Shown here one piece after another: positions 24,187 through 32,500 of a DNA stretch of 34,333 bases. The position numbers and the translations under genes were made by a program. Under the pieces are notes generated by a model. It ran no database searches, had not been told where the DNA came from, and saw nothing but the letters and a program-made list of their open reading frames with translations. Position 1 is the stretch's first letter. The number at the start of each line of letters is the position of its first letter. The stretch comes from Collinsella aerofaciens (GTDB taxonomy: Bacteria; Actinomycetota; Coriobacteriia; Coriobacteriales; Coriobacteriaceae). Where the stretch lies: contig NZ_JADNGN010000026.1 of the NCBI RefSeq assembly GCF_015553355.1, positions 1 through 34,333 of the forward strand. The letters are read 5' to 3'.

Positions 24187-24259
24187 TGGAGACGAGGGGG
24201 ATCGAACCCCTGACCTCTTGACTGCCAGTCAAGCGCTCTCCCAGCTGAGCTACGCCCCC
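24187..24259 (-). tRNA. tRNA-Ala(GGC), CCA not encoded
   Basis: The acceptor arms GGGGGCG and CGTCTCC pair with two G:U pairs. The D-arm is GCTCAGCTGGGAGAGC, the anticodon stem-loop CTTGA-CTGGCAG-TCAAG gives GGC, and the T-arm is CAGGGGTTCGATCCCCCTC-like. The bases after A73 are CCC, so CCA must be added. Confidence 0.95.
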
Positions 24260-24271
24260 GTGCGAAGAAGT

Positions 24272-24300
24272 ACTATACGGGAACTCGGACGGCGATGCAA
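24272..24300 (-). promoter_or_regulatory. Promoter of tRNA-Ala
   Basis: TTGCAT (-35, 24300-24295) and TATAGT (-10, 24277-24272) are separated by 17 bases on the minus strand and lie 12 bases before the tRNA start. Confidence 0.75.
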
Positions 24301-24383
24301 GGACAATTTTGGAAAAACTTTCCGGGGGGCGGCACGGATGCGGGACGGACTCGAGAGCGATGGGCCCGCGATGCCCGACTAAG

Positions 24384-24430
24384 CCCGCGGGGCGCGCCCC
24401 GCGGGAGGGCGGCGCTGCCGCCGCCCTCCC
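24384..24430. repeat. GC-rich palindrome followed by an 11-bp stem hairpin
   Basis: Bases 24384-24405 form a perfect 22-bp palindrome. The last three of these start a second structure in which GGGAGGGCGGC (24403-24413) pairs with GCCGCCCTCCC (24420-24430). No T-tract follows on either strand. The unit may be part of an interspersed intergenic repeat. Confidence 0.6.
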
Positions 24431-24463
24431 ATCAGGCTCCACTCCGCCCGCCCCCGGGGCCTC

Positions 24464-24627
24464 CCGCCACGAAACCGGCCCATCTACTACGTTTGGCCGG
24501 CATCCCCCGACCATGGCGCCTCGGGCAAAAATAAAACCGCAGGCAGACGGCCTGCGGTTTTCGCGAAATACGGGGTATGGTCTAGGGGCCGGGGTCAAAC
24601 GTAGTAGATGGGCCGGTTTCGTGGCGG
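24464..24627. repeat. 164-bp element with perfect 32-bp inverted ends around a terminator
   Basis: Bases 24464-24495 are the exact reverse complement of 24596-24627. The 100-base centre holds an intrinsic terminator and no gene. Long exact ends with a non-coding centre resemble a MITE or REP-type intergenic repeat. Together with the GC hairpins to its left it fills the stretch between tRNA-Ala and the next gene. Confidence 0.7.
24533..24561. terminator. Bidirectional intrinsic terminator inside the inverted repeat
   Basis: AAAACCGCAGGC pairs perfectly with GCCTGCGGTTTT around AGACG. The A and T runs at either end let it work on both strands. It would stop leftward transcription leaving the downstream defence-like gene. 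Confidence 0.8.
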
Positions 24628-24679
24628 CGGCATCGCAGGCAGCCGACCGAGGACGCCCGGAAGTGAGCAAGGCACCCGT

Positions 24680-25837
24680 CTAACGACCGATTTCCAGCCA
24701 GTTGCATAGTACGTTGGCTCGTAACTCCATTTCCGTCGTCTTTTGCGCCTTAGTTTTGCACCTATAGCGCAATTCCAAGTGCGAGCAAAGACTTCGCACG
24801 ATCGCATCAAGCTGCTCGGCATCGTTAAGCATGTCGTGCGTAACCAGAAAGACGTCATACCCCATACTTTGCAGCGCCGTCATGCGTTTGGCATCGTGGT
24901 CGAGCACGGCGCCTGATCCGTGGATAACCTCTCCCTGAATCTCCACGATGCCTGCCTTCATTATGGTTGGATTTACGATCACGATATCCCCGTAGCAGAC
25001 TTTTTGCCCTGCAATGCTCTGCGCCGACGCGGTAAGCGGCGTAAGGTCGTTAACATAAACGTTTCGAAAGCCGGCACCGCCGCGAGAGCGAGGAAGCGAT
25101 AGCAATAAAATTCCTGCAACTTCAAGCGGAGAAGCTGCTATACCTGTCACCAGCTGCGCGGCTTTGTAAAACTTCGTACCCCACTTTCGTCTTTTCATCT
25201 TACTGGCATATTCATGAAGCTCGTGCAATTCGATGAGCGGCTTCCTCATCCAGAGCGAAGTGCCCTTTACCCTTGTGACCTCCTTCGTTTTCTTTTGTCC
25301 GTTGGGCCCCTTCGTATTTACCTGTTCTTTGACTTTTATGCGCGCATAAACGCGTTTCCATTGTGGTTCGTCTTGGCTTTCATCGAGGTTAAAGAGGGAT
25401 TCGGTGGTTGCATTCTCGGCGGCGTCATTGGCTGTGTCTAGTTCCGCCTCTGCTGCTGCGGTGGGCTCAAAGACTGAGAACCATCCGCAAAATTCGTACA
25501 TGGCAAGGACAAGATCGGTTGGAGATACAAAGCGCGCCATGGTGAATAGCGTCGCAAGTGGATTGGTAACCCTAAAGCTCATCGCGGTTTCCAGCGTGCT
25601 ATCCACCCCCGAAGCATCATCACAGTGGATTGTTGTCCGTAATCCCGAATGGTAGTTAACGCCACCGGGCACTGTTGTGGTAATAATCGGGGTCTTGAGG
25701 ATATCGGTTACGAAAGGGGCTTGGGCTAGGGCTCGCCAGCCGTCTTCTGGGCTTGGCAGTCGCGGGTAGAGGTTGCGCACTTGGGGCGGGCAGCGCCAGT
25801 AGCGGAATGCGGTGTTTGCGCAGACGATCTCGTCCAT
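24680..25837 (-). CDS. AbiEi/DUF559-like protein with Vsr-type nuclease fold
   Basis: ATG 25837 follows GGGGAGG; the product has 385 residues. The first 120 residues (TTTVPGGVNYHSGLRTTIHC, SFRVTNPLATLFTMARFVSP) resemble the domain before DUF559 in actinobacterial AbiEi-like proteins. A Glu/Asp-rich linker and a basic region follow. The C-terminus matches DUF559/Vsr-type PD-(D/E)XK nucleases: SPLEV (residues 236-240), GG near 253, GDIVIV with Asp284, VEIQGEVIH with Glu299 and Gln301, DHDAKRM, and GYDVFLVTHDML. The gene is single, between two tRNA genes. Codon use is less GC-rich than the core. A defence or toxin-antitoxin role is inferred. Catalysis is not certain, since Gln replaces the usual Lys. 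Confidence 0.65.
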   Translation of the reverse strand: MDEIVCANTAFRYWRCPPQVRNLYPRLPSPEDGWRALAQAPFVTDILKTPIITTTVPGGVNYHSGLRTTIHCDDASGVDSTLETAMSFRVTNPLATLFTMARFVSPTDLVLAMYEFCGWFSVFEPTAAAEAELDTANDAAENATTESLFNLDESQDEPQWKRVYARIKVKEQVNTKGPNGQKKTKEVTRVKGTSLWMRKPLIELHELHEYASKMKRRKWGTKFYKAAQLVTGIAASPLEVAGILLLSLPRSRGGAGFRNVYVNDLTPLTASAQSIAGQKVCYGDIVIVNPTIMKAGIVEIQGEVIHGSGAVLDHDAKRMTALQSMGYDVFLVTHDMLNDAEQLDAIVRSLCSHLELRYRCKTKAQKTTEMELRANVLCNWLEIGR

Positions 25838-26168
25838 ATGGGCCTCCCCTAGCTTTGGCTGCGTGCCGTTATGTTTGCAGGTAGACCGATTATCAATGGC
25901 GGCATCATGCGGGTAAGTACCGGAAGCTGACCAAATGCCGACAAATAGCTTGACGCATTTCGCCTAAAGATCGCCGTGTGGCACAAATCTGCTGGCAGGC
26001 GTTCTGGGGCCGTGGTCCCTATCTCCACATTTGTGCGTGAATCCCATGGCAAATTCAATGAAAGAGCGCATGAGCTTTATGCAAAACGCGCGATGACGTC
26101 AGCACAGGAGAGATCAGCTAGAAACGCGTTTAAATTTTTCGATTCGATTTTGGTGTCAAGCTTGGTGT
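25838..26168. other. Intergenic stretch without a recognised gene
   Basis: No convincing frame is seen on either strand. GCACAAAT near 25980 and ATTTGTGC near 26029 form a spaced 8-bp inverted repeat. TTGGTGTCAA is repeated directly at 26150-26159 and 26162-26171, next to the tRNA terminator. Confidence 0.45.
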
Positions 26169-26206
26169 CAAAAAGAAAAAGGTCAGAGGCTTAATACCTC
26201 TGACCT
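26169..26206 (-). terminator. Intrinsic terminator after tRNA-Val
   Basis: AGGTCAGAGG pairs with CCTCTGACCT around a seven-base loop and is followed by TTTTCTTTTT on the minus strand. It lies ten bases after the encoded CCA. Confidence 0.88.
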
Positions 26207-26216
26207 GTGCTTTAGA

Positions 26217-26291
26217 TGGTGGGCGATACAAGATTCGAACTTGTGACCCCATCCGTGTGAAGGATATGCTCTACCCCTGAGCCAATCGCCC
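26217..26291 (-). tRNA. tRNA-Val(CAC), CCA encoded
   Basis: The acceptor arms GGGCGAT and ATCGCCC pair fully. The D-arm is GCTCAGGGGTAGAGC, the anticodon stem-loop TATCC-TTCACAC-GGATG gives CAC, and the T-arm is ACAAGTTCGAATCTTGT. CCA is encoded at 26219-26217. Confidence 0.95.
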
Positions 26292-26311
26292 GTCGCCTTT
26301 CGGCAAAAGAG

Positions 26312-26341
26312 ATACTAACATAGCTGCGCGAGGTTTTCCAA
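26312..26341 (-). promoter_or_regulatory. Promoter of tRNA-Val
   Basis: TTGGAA (-35, 26341-26336) and TAGTAT (-10, 26317-26312) are 18 bases apart on the minus strand, about 20 bases before the tRNA start. Confidence 0.6.
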
Positions 26342-26429
26342 GAACTTTTTGCCCCCGATTTTAAATTCGTGAGAGCAAACCGCACTGTTTCAACCCAGTC
26401 AACCAACAAAACCGCAGCTTAACCACCCT

Positions 26430-26561
26430 TTATCGTTTAATCCACGAGGTCTCGGGACGGCAGATAAGTCGCGCGTTGTTGTAGGCCAGGTCAGCGCCCG
26501 TGGGTTCTCGTAGCGACGCGGCACGCGAAAGACGACAAATGTCGCATCGATATGCGTAATC
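26430..26561 (-). pseudogene. Possible C-terminal remnant of a lost gene
   Basis: On the minus strand the frame ending at TAA 26430-26432 reads CDICRLSRAASLREPTGADL and then AYNNARLICRPETSWIKR, with protein-like composition and a CxxC. It is closed upstream by a stop at 26562-26564 and has no start codon, so only 43 codons survive. The parent family is not recognised. It may be decayed coding DNA or part of a repeated intergenic unit. Confidence 0.3.
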
Positions 26562-26632
26562 TCAGGCATATTTCGCCAACTGACTGATGGGAGACAATCG
26601 ACGCACGTTGATTAGTCCCTATTGGAAGGCAA

Positions 26633-26760
26633 TTTCGCAAGTGCGGGGAAAAATGAAGATCTACCAAGCGAACCCCAGTTTTGTACTTTTGCGAACTGCG
26701 GTTTTGTTGGTAAATAGCGGGTTGTGGTCGACGGATTCTGTTTTCCCCGCACTTCCGAAA
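26633..26760. repeat. 128-bp MITE-like element with 20-bp inverted ends
   Basis: TTTCGCAAGTGCGGGGAAAA (26633-26652) matches the reverse complement of 26741-26760 at 19 of 20 positions. The 88-base centre has no gene. The ends and size fit a non-autonomous mobile element, but no clear target duplication is visible. It lies just past the 3' end of the toxin gene. Confidence 0.55.
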
Positions 26761-26814
26761 AAGTTGGCGTATCGGCAGCGATATACGGAACCAAAACTCA
26801 AGCGCAAGATAATT

Positions 26815-27312
26815 CTAAGGCCTCATAGGCTTGCTGTTCCTTCGCAACTCGCTTGCGAGCTCTTCGCGCGTGCGTTTCCCGGAGACCAGGTCCTGAATCC
26901 ATTCATAGTAGGGGTTATCTTCAGGAGTTGGGTTATCGGAAAAGTCCACCAATACGTTTCTCAAGCTAATAATGACAAAGGCAATAACTAGGCTAGTCCT
27001 CTTGTTTCCATCCTCAAAGATGTGGTCCTTTGCCATGTGTTCCGCAATATAGCTTGCCTGGTCGAAGATGTCCGAAAACCTATCAATCGGGGACTGCCCA
27101 AAGATAGTGCAAAATGCGTTTGATAGAACAGATTCAATTCGACCATGAATTAGGGCGGCTCTATCGCCCGTCATACAGGTTGTGTAGCATTTTCCAGATG
27201 CAAGCAAGCGTTCGTGCGCATACATTACAGAAGAGGCAAGAGCCCCTATCGCTTCCTCATCATCAAATACAAGGGGATCGATAGGGGCCGATTGCCCCAT
27301 TATGAGAGACAT
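26815..27312 (-). CDS. Doc/Fic-family toxin
   Basis: The 165-residue protein has the Fic fold core with the Doc-type active site HIFEDGNKRTS: His97, Phe99, Asp101, Asn103, Lys104, Arg105. In Doc this loop phosphorylates elongation factor EF-Tu, whereas Fic proteins with HPFxxGNG transfer AMP, so a Doc-like kinase reaction is expected. The ATG shares its A with the stop of the upstream Panacea-domain gene (TAATG), showing tight coupling. No inhibitory (S/T)xxxE(G/N) helix is apparent, so neutralisation presumably comes from the partner. It could stop growth during phage attack or plasmid loss. Confidence 0.85.
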   Translation of the reverse strand: MSLIMGQSAPIDPLVFDDEEAIGALASSVMYAHERLLASGKCYTTCMTGDRAALIHGRIESVLSNAFCTIFGQSPIDRFSDIFDQASYIAEHMAKDHIFEDGNKRTSLVIAFVIISLRNVLVDFSDNPTPEDNPYYEWIQDLVSGKRTREELASELRRNSKPMRP

Positions 27313-27821
27313 TAGGAGTTCTCCAGCAGCCTCAGCGCATTGGGCATGGCTGCAATTGTTGATTGCACGGCCTGATCGATTGTTACGACGTCGTTAATGT
27401 CTAAACCATCATTAGACGCAAGAATTGCCTCCGGAGTGATGGGGTTATCCCTGTTCGGCGAATATACGCTCGCCCATGCCCCATCTGGCTTATGCGACAA
27501 GGTGACCAAATCAAACGCAGTGAGCATCCCAAGCTTATCCATCACGGAATCAATGAGTTTTTTAGAAGTCCCGTCAAGTATCGCTAAGTCACTCGATTTG
27601 GTGATGCAGTTTCGGCCATACGAGGAGAACGTATGATAGACCACAGGTTCAACTGGACCGTACTGCCAAGCCTCAACGATGTCATCGAAAAGCGGACGAT
27701 TGTATTTGCGCAACGATTCGACTTGCGAATAATAGACGAGCTTATTCAGCTTGAGATTCGTAATCTCGAACTTGTCACTCCAGTTATCAATGATGTAATT
27801 CGCAACGTTCAGCGCTTCCAT
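27312..27821 (-). CDS. Panacea-domain (SocA/DUF4065-like) antitoxin
   Basis: The start ATG 27821 after GGGGAG gives 169 residues. The N-terminal signature NVANYIIDNW, then ITNLKLNKLVYYSQVESL, and EAWQYGPVEPVVYHTFSSYG are characteristic of the Panacea (SocA/GepA, DUF4065) domain. Panacea proteins (PanA) are antitoxins found with many unrelated toxins, including Fic/Doc types. The order antitoxin then toxin with a one-base overlap fits a PanAT operon. The late segment (LVTLSHKPDGAWASVYSPN) is also typical. Autoregulation is not visible in the sequence. Confidence 0.85.
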   Translation of the reverse strand: MEALNVANYIIDNWSDKFEITNLKLNKLVYYSQVESLRKYNRPLFDDIVEAWQYGPVEPVVYHTFSSYGRNCITKSSDLAILDGTSKKLIDSVMDKLGMLTAFDLVTLSHKPDGAWASVYSPNRDNPITPEAILASNDGLDINDVVTIDQAVQSTIAAMPNALRLLENS

Positions 27822-28090
27822 TTTCACTCTCCCCTCAGTTGGCAAAACTTATCCTATAGACCTTAAACGGGCTGATTATGTACCCAATTTAAAGATATGT
27901 CGAGTTGGGCCTCGATGATTTCTCTTCTAATCTACACGACAAATTTTTTCATAACGCGCGGACATGAATTCGTCGTGCGTACTTTCTCAAAAGACCGAGA
28001 GCAAAAATGGTTTAGCAGATGCTAACCGTTTGCGCTGGCTTTAAGAGTCAGCCGAAGCTCAGATTCAAATCGTTGTCAGCAAAATACTTA
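27822..28090. other. Short gap between toxin-antitoxin and LPXTG genes
   Basis: This AT-rich spacer contains the expected promoter region of the leftward antitoxin gene and the 3' side of the LPXTG gene. No promoter pair or intrinsic terminator is clear enough to call, and no gene is seen. Confidence 0.4.
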
Positions 28091-29194
28091 TTAGACGTTA
28101 TAGCAGTGATTCGCGACGCCTAGGAGCGTTATGCCAAGAAGGAAAAGCGTCATTGATGCTGTAATCCAGCAGTTGTCGCCGGTCTTGGGGAGTACCACAG
28201 TGGTCGCGGTGGCGGACTTGGACTTGGACGGCGTGGACACTGTGGCCTTGGTTACTGTCGTAGTTGTCATGGTTGTCGCGGCCGCGGGTTTCACCGTGGG
28301 ATTTGCCGTGGGCCCTGTGGTGGGCTTTTCGGCAGCGGGGTTTGTGTCGGCGGGAGACTTGTCCGCGCTATCGCCAGGCACATCGGGCCCATCGTTCTCC
28401 CCCGCCGGAGGCGTGGCGACATCGGGCTCAACCACCACATGCGGTGCCACTACCCCTGCAGCATCCACCACGCCACCAGCACCAAAAGCCCCACCAGCAG
28501 GCGTCACAAACCGCGCGGACACAAGCGACCAGCCCAAACACGCAACGCCGCCGTCGGCGCCGGTCGCATCGAGCCACGAGGCATCGACGGAAAGCCGACA
28601 GCTGGCTGCACCATCGCCGAGGCCCGCGTCCTGCAGATACACGCCGTAGGCGCGCACGCCCGCTCCGGACCCGGCGCCCGCGGCGACGACGCGTCCGCCA
28701 CCGCGCACGGTCATGTCGCCTGCGATCACGCCGGCGATCGCCTCGTCCGTAATATCGGCCCCGTCCGCCCGGGCATCGACGGTGCAGCCGTCCACCACGA
28801 GCGCCTGCGAGACGTGGATCCCGCACTGCGAGCCCGTCGCCGTTAGTGTCCCGGCACCGCGAAGCGTCAGGTTGCCCCACACCTCCATGCCGCACAGCGT
28901 GATGTCCGCATCGGGCGCATGTGACTCCGTCACGGAGTTTTGCCCGGCAAGCGTCAGCACCAGGTCGCCTTCGGCGCCGATGGCCTCGCCCGCGTAGCCG
29001 TTAAGCTCAAGGTGGTCGGTATCGGTCCAAGCCCAGCCGGGGCCCGACACGCCCGGCTCGTAGTACGTCGCGCCCGCGATGATGAGGCTCTCCGCGCCCG
29101 CGGCATAAGAAGGCCCGCCCAGCAAAACGCATAGGCAGGCCATGGCAACAATCGCAATGTAATGACGGCTGGTGTAGGACTCGGCAGCAAACAT
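28091..29194 (-). CDS. LPXTG-anchored surface protein with beta-helix-like repeats
   Basis: ATG 29194 is chosen because GGAGCGGG precedes it; an upstream ATG at 29233 lacks a good site. The product has 367 residues: a signal peptide (HYIAIVAMACLCVLLGGPSYAAG), then about 210 residues of short strand-like repeats (GDLVLTLAGQNSVTES, GNLTLRGAGTLTATG, GDMTVRGGGRVVAAG) suggesting a right-handed beta-helix. A Pro/Thr/Lys-rich wall-spanning region follows, then LPKTGD, a hydrophobic helix and the tail ANHCYNV. A sortase should join it to the cell wall. The tail lacks the usual Arg/Lys. It is GC-rich, unlike both neighbours. No sortase gene is in the window. The ligand is unknown. Confidence 0.85.
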   Translation of the reverse strand: MFAAESYTSRHYIAIVAMACLCVLLGGPSYAAGAESLIIAGATYYEPGVSGPGWAWTDTDHLELNGYAGEAIGAEGDLVLTLAGQNSVTESHAPDADITLCGMEVWGNLTLRGAGTLTATGSQCGIHVSQALVVDGCTVDARADGADITDEAIAGVIAGDMTVRGGGRVVAAGAGSGAGVRAYGVYLQDAGLGDGAASCRLSVDASWLDATGADGGVACLGWSLVSARFVTPAGGAFGAGGVVDAAGVVAPHVVVEPDVATPPAGENDGPDVPGDSADKSPADTNPAAEKPTTGPTANPTVKPAAATTMTTTTVTKATVSTPSKSKSATATTVVLPKTGDNCWITASMTLFLLGITLLGVANHCYNV

Positions 29195-29592
29195 ACCCGC
29201 TCCGATCTTCGCAGGAGCCAATAGAATGTGCACCAGAAAATGCCCTGGTAGCAGCAGTTATTAGTTTAGCGAGATCAAGCTGCAAACAAAGGAAATGCCC
29301 CTGAACAGCGCCAATAATTAGGCGTAAATCGTTTTGGTAATCGGTGAACGGAGGAGGCGTTTACAACCACTACTGATGCGTTTTGACATTTAAAAACATC
29401 ATAAAGCCTCGGACGAAATTCGAGGAAGTTAACGAAGCCGGAGACGTCACGATGCAATAGCGCGGGATGCTGCGTACAGAGCTATTGAACGATATAAAGG
29501 AAGCATGCGTAATTGTCTCGTTTGCTGGGAATAAATTACGGCGAGTATCAATCTGGACTCCTATAACAATGGCTTCGTAATTTAGGGGAATC
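29195..29592. other. Intergenic region upstream of the STAND gene
   Basis: This AT-rich stretch separates divergent genes. A short plus-strand frame at 29467-29580 encodes 37 residues (MLRTELLNDIKEACVIVSFA and onward) without a good ribosome site; upstream, in the same frame, KFEEVNEAGDVTMQ is followed by a stop. It may be a decayed gene. Confidence 0.4.
29485..29513 (+). promoter_or_regulatory. Candidate promoter of the STAND gene
   Basis: TTGAAC (29485-29490) and CGTAAT (29508-29513) are 17 bases apart and lie about 80 bases before the ATG. The -10 match is only moderate. Confidence 0.3.
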
Positions 29593-32500
29593 ATGAGTAT
29601 TTTCGAGAAATTCAACCCACAAGGCATGAGTCCTGCTGACGCCTTTGAGGAGCTTTGCTGTCAACTATTTGAGTATTGGGGAAAGGGGCAACAACAGTTT
29701 GATGACAACTGGACCTACTGCAACATAAGGGGCGCTGGTGGTGATGGTGGCATCGAGGCATATTGGACTAACGAAAGTTCCACCGAGTGCTATGCGGTGC
29801 AAGCGAAGTGGTTTCGATCAACTTTGACTTCTAGCCAATGGGGCCAAATTAGAAATTCGGTTCAACAGGCAATTAAAATCCGTCCACATTTGACCCAATA
29901 CACTATTTGCATTCCGCACAACTTAACCTCATCAAAGACGATTGCATATGGTAAAACCAGCCAAGGAGAAGATGCGGCGTGGCGCTTATTTAAAACAGAG
30001 ATAGAAAAGGAGAGCCCTGGGCTAGAAGTTATTCTTTGGGATGAAAGTGAAATAAACAACCTACTGGTACAGCATGCAAATGAGGGATTACGGAGATTTT
30101 GGTTTGAAAAAACCGAAGTTAATCCAGATGTATTTCAAATCGCCTTGGCCAAGACGGTGGCTAGGCTTAAATCAAGGTATATTCCAGATATTAATGAAGA
30201 TGGAGGCCTGTCCATCTTTCTCGATAAATATCTTGGCTCCTATGCTCTCCGAAAGAGGCCCATCGATGAAATCGATGGCTATCTCGAAACATGCAATAAC
30301 ATAACTAGTATGATTGACTCGCTTGTAGCAGCGGCTTGTCGTAATCAGGAAGTCAACGACATGCCTAAAAGTGATTACGAGCTGGTTACAAAAGCCGAAT
30401 CCTGTAAAAATGCTATTGAATGTGTAGAAAACAAACTATCAGTAATAAAAACCCTCTTGGCAATTGAAAGAGATGGGTTAAGTAGGACCAAGTATGATGC
30501 GCTCTGCTCTGACGATATAAGCTACTCAGATATAGAGGGCTTTATTGACGAAATATATGAGATTAAAAACAAGCCGTCATTCCAAAATCATACCTATGAA
30601 CTCAAGGACGCTCTTGCATCTTTTCGTGCATATCCCTCTATATGGGAGCTGCGCCGAGAAGCACTCGAACCATATATAAACCCACATTGCATCGTTGTGG
30701 GCGATCAAGGAACTGGAAAGACATGTGGGCTTGCAAGTAAGGCAAGGGCATTTCAATGTGGTGTTTCCCACGTTCCCATATTAATTCTTGCAAGTGATAT
30801 TCCAGAAAACGCTACTTGGTTTGAAATAATTAAACAGGTACTCGGGCTCAGCGGAACCTGGGATGAACCAAGCTTATGGCAGGCTTTGTCTACCTACGTT
30901 TCTCTTCGAGATATCAAGACTGACTCGATGCTCATTCGCTCTAAAATTGTCATCATGATTGATGGATTGGACGAAAAGCATTCATCTTATTTCTGGGAAG
31001 GAAAGATTCACGAAGGAGATGCTATAACGAATCGATACCCTCGTATTCGTTTTATATATTCATCTCGCCCTTGGTTAATAAAAAAATTTGAGGATAATGA
31101 GCTTGATGACTGCTGCTATGAGATAGCCACAGGTGGCGACGTTCCGGTATATGAGTTGTTTGATCGATACATCGACCATTACGAAATTCGGATTGAGGGC
31201 GAAACACAATATAGATATTTACTGAACACTCCAAATGAGCTCAAATTATTTTGCAATGTTTATAAAGGTCAAACGCTAAATCGATCCGCTTCAACCACAT
31301 TATCCCAATTGACATCTTCCGAAATAAAGCGCTTAGACACCGAGCTTGAAAAACGGTTGCCAAGCGCTGTTGATACTTCACGAAAGAAACCTGTACAGAC
31401 TGCCCTTAGCTCGCTTTCACAGCACTTCATGGATCATGAGAGCATCGATGAGATCGAAATTGAGCAGAAGCTATCTCGATTTGGAATTAGGGATCAGGTT
31501 AAAGATGCGACTATCAATTTACTGACTCGCTACGGAATCCTTCTTGTTAAAAAATCTGGGCATTCGTTTAACGATGTGCCCGATTATCTCAATCTGCCTG
31601 AGCCGACATGCTATATACCCGGTAGTAGGCACTTATGGGATTACTGCATTGCGCAGCGCCTTCTTCAAAGCGATGCCCAAAATTTCAAAGACATTTTGAC
31701 GAATAATCAAGACGCTACAATGCTGTATGGAGTGCTTTTGGTCGAGAAGAAAGGGATTCTCCCGAGTAAGGATCCCGGGCTGATTAATGCAATTGACGAA
31801 GACTATTTACGTAAAATCGATCTGTATGCGCTATCAAATGCTGACCCGTATACAACGGAAAAATTCAAACCATGGGCGATGGAGTTGCTTTACGCCGGCG
31901 GTCAAGACTTTAGTGATGTTCTAAACGGTATCGTTGCTCGTGTTGCTAATTACCCCAATCACCCATTGGGCACATCGCTGATCGATAGCTTTCTAAATAG
32001 TTTTAAGAGCCCAATTGAGCGCGACATTGTTTGGTCGCTTCCCATTGCAGTTAAGATGGACCTCAGAAGCTCGCAAATTGCATATCATGAAGAGCGTCGC
32101 CATTTACAAAACTTACCTCGGCTGGACGGACGTGAAACTGCAGAACAGATGCCCTTGCTATTCGCTTGGAAACTGTCTTCACTTAGCAATCTAGAAAGGA
32201 ATCACTACAGAAGAGAGTTAATCAAATGGGGAATGAAAAACCCTCATGAGTTCGTTCGCATCTTTGAAAAGTTTGACAATTGCAACGATCCTCAAATTCG
32301 TGAGGACATTTTTGCTATCGCTGAGGAAATCGTGTGTCAAGGTGACCTTGAGCCTGTCGTTATGAAACGGTTTTACGCTATTACATTTGAAGCAGTATTT
32401 AAATGCCCTGACGAGCAAGGAAATAGAGACGCCGCAATTAGGAATTACGCAACACTTCTTGCCGAGCATTGCTATAAGTATGGATTGCTGGCTACAGGTG

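Noticed and set aside
25849-26194. Short frames on both strands between the DUF559-like gene and tRNA-Val
   Set aside because: Composition is not protein-like and no start signal is present.
26217-26291. tRNA-Val as an integration (att) site
   Set aside because: No second copy of the tRNA 3' end was found in the window and no integrase gene is present.
26587-26991. Plus-strand frame overlapping the Doc toxin gene
   Set aside because: It spans the inverted-repeat element and the antisense of the toxin, and shows no domain or ribosome site.
28131-28846. Plus-strand frames opposite the LPXTG gene
   Set aside because: The minus strand has a signal peptide, repeats and a sorting motif in one frame. 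The plus frames are its shadows.
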